DNA of 5,715 nucleotides, from NCBI GenBank assembly GCA_001799475.1, contig MGTN01000100.1, positions 1,836-7,550 of the forward strand, given 5' to 3'. Shown here piece after piece: positions 1 to 5,715 of this stretch (positions are counted from its first letter, which is position 1; every line of letters starts with the position of its first letter). A program made the translations under genes and the position numbers. The stretch comes from Desulfovibrionales bacterium GWA2_65_9 (GTDB taxonomy: Bacteria > Desulfobacterota > Desulfovibrionia > Desulfovibrionales > Desulfovibrionaceae). Below the pieces are notes generated by a model that was given only the letters and a program-made list of their open reading frames with translations, did no database searches and was not told the DNA's origin.

Positions 1-103
1 AGCCGCGGCGGCGGAAAAACGAGAGCATTCTTCCGTGCTGGTTTCAAGCCCAGCCCTGCTTCGCACACTCGGTTGCCGATGCATCGGTCAGGGGGGCGGG
101 CTT

Positions 104-124
104 GGCGTCGGCGGGCCTGACGCC
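104..124 (-). other. GC-rich inverted repeat just 3' of tRNA-Ser
   Basis: GGCGTC (104-109) and GACGCC (119-124) form a 6-bp stem with a 9-base loop, starting 7 bases past the encoded CCA of the tRNA. No T-run follows it in the direction of transcription, so it is not a classical rho-independent terminator. It could be a weak terminator or a 3'-processing boundary. The rest of 1-131 shows no convincing gene. Confidence 0.3.
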
Positions 125-131
125 GGGGAAA

Positions 132-219
132 TGGAGGAGGGGGAGGGATTTGAACCCCCGGACGGTTTCCCGTCAGTGGTTTTCAAGACCACCGCCATAG
201 GCCGCTCGGCCACCCCTCC
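132..219 (-). tRNA. tRNA-Ser (anticodon UGA)
   Basis: Read on the minus strand this folds as a class II tRNA with a long variable arm, as expected for serine. The acceptor stem GGAGGGG (219-213) pairs perfectly with CCCCTCC (142-136). The anticodon stem GTGGT/ACCAC (192-188 and 180-176) encloses the loop CTTGAAA, giving anticodon TGA at 185-183, which reads UCA and related serine codons. The variable arm (175-160) contains the hairpin GACGG-GAAA-CCGTC. The T arm is GGGGG-TTCAAAT-CCCTC (159-143) with one G-U pair. CCA is encoded at 134-132. The base just before CCA (discriminator, position 135) is U, whereas bacterial serine tRNAs usually have G. The gene stands alone in the window and is divergent from the chemoreceptor gene. 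Confidence 0.96.
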
Positions 220-266
220 GTCCAGCCCGGAAGCGGGCGCAAGGCCTGCCGTCCGAAGCGGTGGTG

Positions 267-295
267 ACGTTGCCAAAAGCAGCCCGCCAAGTCAA
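267..295 (-). promoter_or_regulatory. Possible sigma-70 promoter for tRNA-Ser
   Basis: On the minus strand, TTGACT (295-290) is a 5/6 match to the -35 consensus TTGACA. It is followed after 17 bases by CAACGT (272-267), a poor -10 match. Transcription from here would start near 260, about 40 bases before the mature tRNA 5' end, a reasonable leader length. The weak -10 element makes this tentative. Confidence 0.3.
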
Positions 296-380
296 TGCGA
301 CCGGAAACAGGCCAAGGGCAGGAAACAGGGCCCTCTCCTGTTGCAATTCTCATTGCTTTTTGTTGAAATACCATTGTGCG

Positions 381-408
381 TAAAGTTCGGGGCAGCAGGG
401 GCCGATGA
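381..408 (+). promoter_or_regulatory. Sigma-28 (FliA)-type promoter of the chemoreceptor gene
   Basis: TAAAGTTC (381-388) matches the flagellar sigma-28 -35 consensus TAAAGTTT at 7 of 8 bases. GCCGATGA (401-408) matches the -10 consensus GCCGATAA at 7 of 8. The spacer is 12 bases, one longer than the usual 11. Transcription would begin around 415-418, giving a 5' leader of about 75 bases before the ATG at 493. Position and strand fit the chemoreceptor directly downstream, a gene class commonly controlled by FliA. A weaker sigma-70-like pair (TTGCAA 341-346, 17-base gap, TGAAAT 364-369) lies just upstream and could add to expression. Confidence 0.72.
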
Positions 409-492
409 GCAGAAGACGCCTTGCGCGCCGATTTGAAAAAGAAATTTCGTCAACTCATCTGTATCTTCGCATCTGGCACCAAGGAGCCGCCC

Positions 493-2589
493 ATGAACGC
501 ACAGCAGAAGAGCATTGCCCCGGCCTCCGCCATTTGGATCGTCGGCGCGGTTGCCGCCGCCTTTGTGGTGGGGGCGCATTTTGCCGCGAACCAGTGGGTG
601 GCTCTGGGGCTGGCTGCGCTCCTCGTGGCCTTGGCTGCATACCTGGCGACCAGCCAGGGACCGGGCACAGAGGCCCTGAAAGCCGGCCTGCTCAGGCTCC
701 TTGCGCGCAAACGTGACTTTCTCTTCGACGAGGTGAACTCTTGGCGCGCCCTGGGCGAGCTGCCGGCCCTGGTGGCCGAGGTGGTGGAGTACAACATGCA
801 CCGCCGCGAGTACTACCGGGGCGCGGTGCAGGGAGTGGGCACGCCGTTTCTGCTTTGCGATTCCACGGGGAGCATCACCCACGTCAGCGCCAGCCTGCTG
901 ACCATGCTCAAAAAGACGGACAAGGACGTCATGGGCAAGACCGTGTCCGAGGCCTTCTATGGTGGCAAGGGCAACACCTTCACCGAGCAATGCATGACCA
1001 CCTCCAGTAATCTGGCCGAGGAGCACAGCCTGAAGCTCTGGGACGGCCGGACCATGGATGTGTTCGTCTATGTGAACTGCATTCTGAACATCAGCGGCAA
1101 GGTGGCGGGTGCTGTGGTCTGTCTGGCTGACTTGAGCAAGACCAAGGAGCAGCAGACCATCCTCTTGCAGCAGCAGTCCCAGATGCTCCAGGTGGGCAAC
1201 TCCATCAACGACATGGCCCAGCACGTCGCTTCGGCCTCGGAGGAGCTGTCCGCCTCTGCCGACGAACAGGCGCGCGGTGCCCAGCGTCAGAAGGCCCAGA
1301 CAGAGTCCGTGTCCACGGCCATGGAACAAATGGCCTCAACGGTGCTTGAGGTTGCCCAGAACGCCTCCCAGTCCTCCGAGGCCGCAGCCACGGCAAGCAA
1401 GGCCGCCACGGACGGCGTGCAACTCGTGCGCGAGAGCGTCACGGGCATCAACCTAGTGGCCGACTCCTCGCGCAAGCTGGCCCAGGTGCTGGGGCAGCTC
1501 GACTCCCAGGCCGCCGAGATCGACCGTATCATCAATGTCATCAACGACATCGCCGACCAGACCAACCTGCTGGCGCTCAATGCGGCCATTGAGGCCGCGC
1601 GCGCGGGCGACGCGGGCCGGGGTTTCGCCGTTGTTGCTGATGAAGTCCGCAAGCTGGCTGAGAAGACCATGACCGCCACCAAGGAGGTGGAGAACTCCAT
1701 CCGCGAGATCCAGGAGCGCTCCCAGCACGCCGTTGCCACCATGCGCGAAACCGAGCGCCAGGTGGAGGTCAGCACGGATCTGTCCAACCGCACCGGCCAG
1801 GCCCTGGAAGAGATCATGCACCGCATCGATGATGTCACCATGCGCGTGGCCCAGATCGCCACCGCCGCCGAGGAGCAGTCCGCTGCAGCCGAAGAGATCA
1901 ACAAGAATATCGAGGAGATCGCGGGCATCGCCAGCGAGACGGAGGAGGGGGCCGGACAGGCCGCCAGCGCCACGCGCGACCTGGCCGAGCTGTCCCAGAA
2001 CCTGTTGCAGATGTCCATGACCTTCACCGCCAACAAGGCCGACGCCACCAAGCTGCGCGCCTCCCAGGGCCAGATGAAGGGCATCCTGCCCAAGATCATG
2101 CTCGACTTCGTCAAGGTTAAGTACGGCGACGGGATCCACGCCAAGGTTTCCTCCGAGCTTGGCAACCCGGTGTTCATGCCCGCCCAGAGCTATCCTGAGC
2201 AGGTGTTGAGTCAGATGGCCGAGGTCGTGTCCCGGGAGACCGGCAAGGACCTCAAGGCGGTGTTCGTGGACCTGGGCAAGTACACCCTCGGCCAGTTCAA
2301 CAAGCTGTACAAGCCGTACTTCAAGGCCAAGACCTTGAGGGAATTCTATCTGACCATGAACGACACGCACGCGGCGCTCACCAAGGCCAATCCGGGCATT
2401 AATCCGCCCAGGTTCAGCTATGAGGAGCGGGGCAACAAGCTGACCATGATCTACAAGTCCAGGCGCGGGTACCACCACTACTTCGAGGGCATCCTGCGCG
2501 GCGCGGCCGAGCACTTCAAGACCCCGGTGGACATCAGCGTGCAGGTGCTGGACGCCGAGACCGCCCGGGCCGAGATCACCTTCCGCTAG
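493..2589 (+). CDS. Methyl-accepting chemotaxis protein with PAS and C-terminal H-NOX domains
   Basis: A 698-residue chemoreceptor that should relay ligand state to CheA/CheW and so to the flagellar motor. The ATG at 493 is chosen because AAGGAG (481-486) sits 6 bases before it; an in-frame TTG at 421 would lie almost at the predicted transcription start and has no ribosome binding site. Seen in order: two hydrophobic segments (about 11-30 and 35-53) with only a few residues between them, so no periplasmic sensor; a PAS domain (about 105-218); the signalling hairpin, with the conserved tip around 348-388 (N-N-L-L-A-L-N-A-type core, E367, GRGFAVVADEVR). Methylation-site-like stretches occur at 246-255 (E250/E251), 456-465 (E460/E461) and 480-489 (E484/E485). 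Residues 528-698 form an H-NOX heme domain: MKG start, proximal heme ligand H626, P639, YxSxR motif Y654/S656/R658, distal Y663. There is no C-terminal CheR-tethering pentapeptide. The chemoreceptor call is near certain and the H-NOX call strong; the ligand (O2, NO or redox) is inferred. Confidence 0.96.
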   Translation: MNAQQKSIAPASAIWIVGAVAAAFVVGAHFAANQWVALGLAALLVALAAYLATSQGPGTEALKAGLLRLLARKRDFLFDEVNSWRALGELPALVAEVVEYNMHRREYYRGAVQGVGTPFLLCDSTGSITHVSASLLTMLKKTDKDVMGKTVSEAFYGGKGNTFTEQCMTTSSNLAEEHSLKLWDGRTMDVFVYVNCILNISGKVAGAVVCLADLSKTKEQQTILLQQQSQMLQVGNSINDMAQHVASASEELSASADEQARGAQRQKAQTESVSTAMEQMASTVLEVAQNASQSSEAAATASKAATDGVQLVRESVTGINLVADSSRKLAQVLGQLDSQAAEIDRIINVINDIADQTNLLALNAAIEAARAGDAGRGFAVVADEVRKLAEKTMTATKEVENSIREIQERSQHAVATMRETERQVEVSTDLSNRTGQALEEIMHRIDDVTMRVAQIATAAEEQSAAAEEINKNIEEIAGIASETEEGAGQAASATRDLAELSQNLLQMSMTFTANKADATKLRASQGQMKGILPKIMLDFVKVKYGDGIHAKVSSELGNPVFMPAQSYPEQVLSQMAEVVSRETGKDLKAVFVDLGKYTLGQFNKLYKPYFKAKTLREFYLTMNDTHAALTKANPGINPPRFSYEERGNKLTMIYKSRRGYHHYFEGILRGAAEHFKTPVDISVQVLDAETARAEITFR

Positions 2590-2609
2590 CATTCGACACA
2601 GCCAACCAA

Positions 2610-2649
2610 AAAGCCCCCGGCTCTCCGCACATGGAGGGCCGGGGGCTTT
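2610..2649. terminator. Bidirectional rho-independent terminator between convergent genes
   Basis: AAAGCCCCCGG (2610-2620) pairs with CCGGGGGCTTT (2639-2649). CTCTCC (2621-2626) pairs with GGAGGG (2633-2638) with one G-U pair, leaving a 6-base loop. The 17-bp stem has T-rich 3' flanks on both strands: CTTTGTCATTT after the plus-strand arm, and CTTTTTGG reading the minus strand. It begins 21 bases after the chemoreceptor stop codon and lies 16 bases beyond the DedA stop, so it should end both convergent transcripts. Confidence 0.92.
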
Positions 2650-2664
2650 GTCATTTCTGCCGTG

Positions 2665-3288
2665 TTAGTCGGCGTTTACGGCTCGCCTGCGCTTGACCTT
2701 GTACCAGACGTACCAGGCGATGCTGGCCACCAGCATGCCCACGATGAGCGCATCGAACTGGTGGCGGTAGGTCTGCACCAGGCTCCAGTTCTCGCGCAGG
2801 GCAAAGCCGCAATAAAGCAGGAAGCCGTTCCACATGGTCGCGCCCATGATGGTGGCGATGGCGAAGGGCCAGAAGCGCATCTTGCCGATGCCCGCCGGGA
2901 TGGACACCAGGTGCCGCACCACTGGGATGAACCGGCAGATGAAGAGCGTCCAGGCGCTCCTGTGGCCCTGGAAAAATCGCTCGGTGCGCTCCAGGTCGTC
3001 CATGTCCAGCAGCAGGTACTTGCCGATCTTGAGCACAAAGGGCCGACCGCCGTAGTAGCCCATGAGGTAGGACAGGTATGAGCCAAAGAACGAGCCGATG
3101 CTGGTGGCCAGCAGGGCCTGGGCGAGCCCCCATTTGCCGTCGGCCACGAGGAAGCCAACGAAGGGCATCACGGCTTCGCTGGGCACTGGAAAGATCATGC
3201 TTTCCAGCCCCATGAGAAAGGCCGCACCGGCGTAGCCAGTGGTGTCCAGGATGCGGATGGCGAATTCCGAGATGATTTCCGTGAGCAA
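2665..3288 (-). CDS. DedA-family (SNARE-associated/VTT domain) inner-membrane protein
   Basis: A 207-residue polytopic membrane protein of the DedA family, whose members act in envelope homeostasis as membrane-potential-linked transporters or lipid flippases/scramblases. Seen: an N-terminal re-entrant-type segment with E29 and E38 in the pattern ESMIFPVPSE, a central glycine-rich helix (about 54-80, GSFFGSYLSY), the family signature RFIPVVRHLVSIPAG with R119 and R125, then two further hydrophobic stretches (about 139-160 and 176-195) and a basic C-terminal tail (KVKRRR). The acidic pair and two arginines correspond to residues essential in E. coli YqjA/YghB. The start is TTG at 3288-3286, preceded by GGAGG (3299-3295) with a 6-base spacer; no better ATG start is present. 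The gene is co-directional with the GH57 gene upstream but 117 bases away with a stem-loop between, so cotranscription is uncertain. The specific substrate cannot be told from sequence. Confidence 0.93.
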   Translation of the reverse strand: MLTEIISEFAIRILDTTGYAGAAFLMGLESMIFPVPSEAVMPFVGFLVADGKWGLAQALLATSIGSFFGSYLSYLMGYYGGRPFVLKIGKYLLLDMDDLERTERFFQGHRSAWTLFICRFIPVVRHLVSIPAGIGKMRFWPFAIATIMGATMWNGFLLYCGFALRENWSLVQTYRHQFDALIVGMLVASIAWYVWYKVKRRRAVNAD

Positions 3289-3335
3289 GGCGAACCTCCG
3301 GGAGTGATGACGTCAGTCGCCTCTACCTTGCCTTG

Positions 3336-3394
3336 GGGCGCAGGGCAAGGGCTGGAGGTTGCCCGCAACCGCCAGCCGCCTGGAGCCTGCGCCC
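3336..3394. other. Long two-tier stem-loop between GH57 and DedA genes
   Basis: Outer arms GGGCGCAGG (3336-3344) and CCTGCGCCC (3386-3394) are perfectly complementary over 9 bp. An inner hairpin stacks GGCTGG (3350-3355) on CCAGCC (3372-3377) and GGTTG (3357-3361) on CAACC (3366-3370), with one A-G mismatch and a CCCG loop. It starts 11 bases past the GH57 stop codon. No T-run follows on the minus strand, so it lacks the hallmark of an intrinsic terminator. It may protect the GH57 mRNA 3' end, weaken read-through into dedA, or act with Rho. A poor sigma-70-like pair (TTGCCC, 17 bases, TAGAGG on the minus strand) overlaps its downstream arm and could serve dedA. Confidence 0.6.
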
Positions 3395-3405
3395 GGTACG
3401 CCTCT

Positions 3406-5703
3406 TTAGTCCACTTTGAAGCCCAGGGCCAGCCCGGCCTGGCGGCTGGCCGCTTTGTCGCGCAGGCGCGACCAGTAGAGGTTCTGCGCGGGCCAGAGGT
3501 CCGGCTCGGCGCCCACCGTGGCAGCGCGCTCCAGGATACGCCGCACCTCGGCATGGTTCGGGGCCTCGCCCGCGAGCAGGGCCACCAGGGCCTGGCCCAC
3601 GCGCTGGGCCAAGAGGGCGCGTTCCGGGTGGGCTTGGCCCTGGTCCTTGAGGAAGTCCAGGAAGTCGCGGGAGGGCACCACCTCGCCCATGATGCACTGC
3701 CAGCACAGGGCGGACCACAACCGTCCCCAGAGATCGGCGGCGGTCTGGGTGGTCTGGGCCTCGCGGTAGGGCATGAACAGGTGCGCGCCCTCTCTGGCCT
3801 CGGCGCACAGCTCCGTCCAGGAGTCGGCCTCGGCCCGGCGAATCCAGGCCAGGGCCAGATCCTGGCGCTTGCCCCAGGTCAGGTACGAGGCCGGGACGCA
3901 CTTGGCCGCAGCCTTGATCGCAGCCGTGTGCTCCACCTGCACGCATCCGGCCAGCGGACCGCCGCCGTTGGCGCGCTCCCACTTCCAGCCGCAGTCGTCG
4001 CTGCCGGACTCGTGCGCCCAGGTGATGGCCGCAGTGCCCGCAAGCTCTTTGGTCGCCTCAGCCTTGCCCATGCTGATTGTGACACTGAGCCCCGGCCAAG
4101 AAACCTCGGCGCTGGCGCCGGGTGCTGGCAGGCGGTCCTCGGCCCACAGGCGCACCAGGGCCTGGGCCAGGATGCTCTCGGTGGTCTCGCGCCGGGGGCG
4201 GATCTCGCGGGTCCAGAGGTCGTGGCCGCTGCCCAGGGCCGGGTCGTTGGAGCTGGCCTGGCCCAGGTGCGACAACAGGAGCGGCTCCAGGTCTTCCAGG
4301 CCCGTCCGCTGGGCCAGGCCCATGGCGCGCAGGGCAAAGGTCAATGCGTTCAGCGGCTCAATGCGCCCCAGGTCATCGAAGAACCAGGCGCAGCTGGCAA
4401 AGGACGAGAGCGCCCATTTCTGCATATTCAATAGCTTCCAGGCCGTGTCGCGCCGGGTGGCGGACAGGCCTTTTTGGAAGTGGGCGCGTTCGAAGCCCTG
4501 GGCGTCTACCAGCCCCGACAGGACGCTGCCATACTGCACCACTGTGGCCTCGGCGTCCACGAATAGCGTCTGTCCGAGGTCCTGGTAGTGGCGGTCCATG
4601 CGCTCCTTCACCGCGCGCAGACCGTCGCGCAGGGGGCCGCGCCAGCGCTGGTCCCAGCCGGGCTTGTGCTCGGTTGCGCAGCCGCAGTCCGAGCGCCAGC
4701 GCTCCACGCCGTGGGCGCAGCTCCAGGAGGAGTTCTCGTGGATGCGCGCGCGTCGTTTGGGCGGGTTCTCCTCAAGGTACGCGGCGTAGTTTGTCAGCCG
4801 CACGCCGTCCACCCCGCTTCTGGCCTGGGACAGGGCGTGGGCCAGGGCCATCTCGCCGAACTTGAAGTGGTGGCCGTACGTCTCGCCGTCCGTGGCCAGG
4901 GCCAGCAGGCCCTTCTGCGCGGCCAAGCCGGACAGCCTGTCCCAAAAATAGTCGCCATGGCGCAGCAGGCCCTCGAAGGCCACGGCCTGGGACAGCGGGC
5001 CGTCGTAGAAATACACGTTGATGCTGCGGCCCTTGGGCAGCTCCACGAGGTAGGGCTCGCGGATATCCAGGTTGCCCTCGCCCACTGCGGTCCAGTTGTC
5101 CTGCCCCTTTCCACCAGGCGAGATGTCGGCGACTTCCTTGGCCTGGCGCGGGGCCAGGATGGTGAACCTCACCCCGGCCTGGGCCAGAAGCTCTAGGGTG
5201 CGCGTGTCCACGGCAGCCTCGGAGAGCCACAGGCCCTCGGCCTTGCGGCCGAAACGGGCTTCGAAGTCGGCCAGGGCCCAGGCGATCTCGGCGCGTTTCT
5301 CCAGGTCCGTGGCCAGCGGCATGATGATGTGGTGGTAGATCTGGGCGATGGCGTTGCCGTGGCCCAGGCGCGCCAGGCTGGCACGGTCGCCCTCGAGCAC
5401 GCGGGCATAGATGTCCGGGGCCTGCTGCTCCATCCAGGTGAGCAGGGTGGGGCCGAAGTTGAAGCTCATCCACTCGTAGCAGTTGACGATCTCGATGATG
5501 CGGCCCTCAAAGTCAAGGCGCCGGGCCCAGGCCAGCGGGCCGTAGCTCTCAGCGCAGATGCGCTCGTTCCAGTGCTTGGCCGGGGCGGCGCTGCCCTCGG
5601 GGAAGATGGTGTCCATCCAGGGGTCTTCCCTGGGGGGCTGGTAGAAATGCCCGTGGATGCAGAGCTGCTTGCCGCCGATGGTTTTGCTGAGCTTTCCGGC
5701 CAT
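3406..5703 (-). CDS. Glycoside hydrolase family 57 protein with DUF3536 C-terminal region
   Basis: A 765-residue protein predicted to hydrolyse or rearrange alpha-1,4/alpha-1,6 glucans such as storage glycogen by the retaining GH57 mechanism. It has no signal peptide, so it should be cytoplasmic. Seen: the N-terminal GH57 motif HGHFYQPPREDPW (17-29), a His-rich motif GHGNAIAQIYHHI (115-127), the nucleophile-type motif GLWLSEAAVD with E162, and the acid/base-type motif ATDGETYGHH with D272. A conserved-looking Cys/His/Trp patch follows at 323-342. The remaining C-terminal half matches the DUF3536 type of GH57 protein and ends GFKVD. Length is about normal for this subfamily. The ATG at 5703 is preceded by GGGAG (5713-5709) with 5 bases between; an ATG at 5708 is in another frame. 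Upstream sequence is cut off by the window edge, so promoter and operon partners are unseen. Exact activity (amylase, branching enzyme or glucanotransferase) is not settled. Confidence 0.92.
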   Translation of the reverse strand: MAGKLSKTIGGKQLCIHGHFYQPPREDPWMDTIFPEGSAAPAKHWNERICAESYGPLAWARRLDFEGRIIEIVNCYEWMSFNFGPTLLTWMEQQAPDIYARVLEGDRASLARLGHGNAIAQIYHHIIMPLATDLEKRAEIAWALADFEARFGRKAEGLWLSEAAVDTRTLELLAQAGVRFTILAPRQAKEVADISPGGKGQDNWTAVGEGNLDIREPYLVELPKGRSINVYFYDGPLSQAVAFEGLLRHGDYFWDRLSGLAAQKGLLALATDGETYGHHFKFGEMALAHALSQARSGVDGVRLTNYAAYLEENPPKRRARIHENSSWSCAHGVERWRSDCGCATEHKPGWDQRWRGPLRDGLRAVKERMDRHYQDLGQTLFVDAEATVVQYGSVLSGLVDAQGFERAHFQKGLSATRRDTAWKLLNMQKWALSSFASCAWFFDDLGRIEPLNALTFALRAMGLAQRTGLEDLEPLLLSHLGQASSNDPALGSGHDLWTREIRPRRETTESILAQALVRLWAEDRLPAPGASAEVSWPGLSVTISMGKAEATKELAGTAAITWAHESGSDDCGWKWERANGGGPLAGCVQVEHTAAIKAAAKCVPASYLTWGKRQDLALAWIRRAEADSWTELCAEAREGAHLFMPYREAQTTQTAADLWGRLWSALCWQCIMGEVVPSRDFLDFLKDQGQAHPERALLAQRVGQALVALLAGEAPNHAEVRRILERAATVGAEPDLWPAQNLYWSRLRDKAASRQAGLALGFKVD

Positions 5704-5715
5704 GCCATCTCCCGC

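Noticed and set aside
37..54. Hairpin GCTGG...CCAGC whose minus-strand loop contains CTTGAAA, like the tRNA-Ser anticodon loop
   Set aside because: No D arm, T arm or acceptor stem surrounds it. The shared 7-base loop with a short stem is most likely chance rather than a tRNA remnant or attachment-site duplicate.
35..436. Plus-strand open frame of 133 codons across the tRNA region
   Set aside because: It runs straight through the antisense of the tRNA and the sigma-28 promoter, and has no domain-like content.
421..492. N-terminal extension of the chemoreceptor from an in-frame TTG at 421
   Set aside because: It has no ribosome binding site, lies only a few bases after the predicted transcription start, and adds a basic stretch before the first membrane segment. 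The ATG at 493 has AAGGAG at ideal spacing.
493..2589. c-type heme site in the chemoreceptor, as in Desulfovibrio DcrA
   Set aside because: No Cys-x-x-Cys-His motif occurs and there is no periplasmic domain to carry one; the heme evidence is confined to the H-NOX region.
1453..2592. Long minus-strand open frame (379 codons) opposite the chemoreceptor
   Set aside because: It is antisense to a clear gene with conserved motifs. GC-rich codon use leaves few stop codons in the opposite frame, and its translation is a low-complexity Leu/Gly/His-rich string.
3308..3315. TGACGTCA palindrome upstream of the dedA ribosome binding site
   Set aside because: An 8-bp palindrome is expected by chance at this scale, its flanks do not extend the symmetry, and there is no second copy nearby.
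3304..4434. Long plus-strand open frame (376 codons) opposite the GH57 gene
   Set aside because: It lies antisense to the GH57 catalytic and DUF3536 regions, is Gly/Ala/Arg-rich with no recognisable motif, and overlaps the intergenic stem-loop.
1..5715. Mobile element, CRISPR array or defence system
   Set aside because: No transposase, integrase, direct-repeat array or terminal inverted repeats were seen, and all three protein genes look like ordinary chromosomal genes.

Overview
The window is GC-rich and compact, from a motile, probably anaerobic bacterium. The combination of a chemoreceptor carrying a C-terminal H-NOX (heme NO/O2-binding) domain, a GH57/DUF3536 glycoside hydrolase, a DedA protein and GC-rich codon use suggests a Desulfovibrio-like member of the Desulfobacterota. 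That assignment is an inference; no marker here fixes the taxon.

Layout. A tRNA-Ser(UGA) gene lies on the minus strand near the left end (132-219), flanked on its 3' side by gene-free DNA with short inverted repeats. A 273-base gene-free stretch then separates it from a divergent plus-strand chemoreceptor gene (493-2589). This stretch holds a strong sigma-28 (FliA)-type promoter match. The receptor has two closely spaced membrane segments, a cytoplasmic PAS domain, the methyl-accepting signalling hairpin and a C-terminal H-NOX domain. A bidirectional rho-independent terminator (2610-2649) separates it from a convergent minus-strand pair: a DedA-family membrane protein (2665-3288, TTG start) and, upstream of it, a 765-residue GH57/DUF3536 protein (3406-5703). 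The 117-base gap between those two holds a long two-tier stem-loop.

How the parts relate. The chemoreceptor is the most informative gene. It lacks a periplasmic ligand domain and carries two candidate cytoplasmic sensors, PAS and H-NOX, at the two ends of one signalling hairpin. The H-NOX part keeps the heme-ligating His, the Tyr-x-Ser-x-Arg heme propionate motif and a distal-pocket Tyr associated with O2 binding. It is therefore a good candidate for an O2 or NO taxis receptor expressed with the flagellar regulon. The GH57 protein probably acts on an internal alpha-glucan. The DedA protein is a membrane protein of the lipid-scramblase/transporter-like family. Nothing in the sequence ties these two functionally to the receptor; they are convergent neighbours behind a shared terminator.
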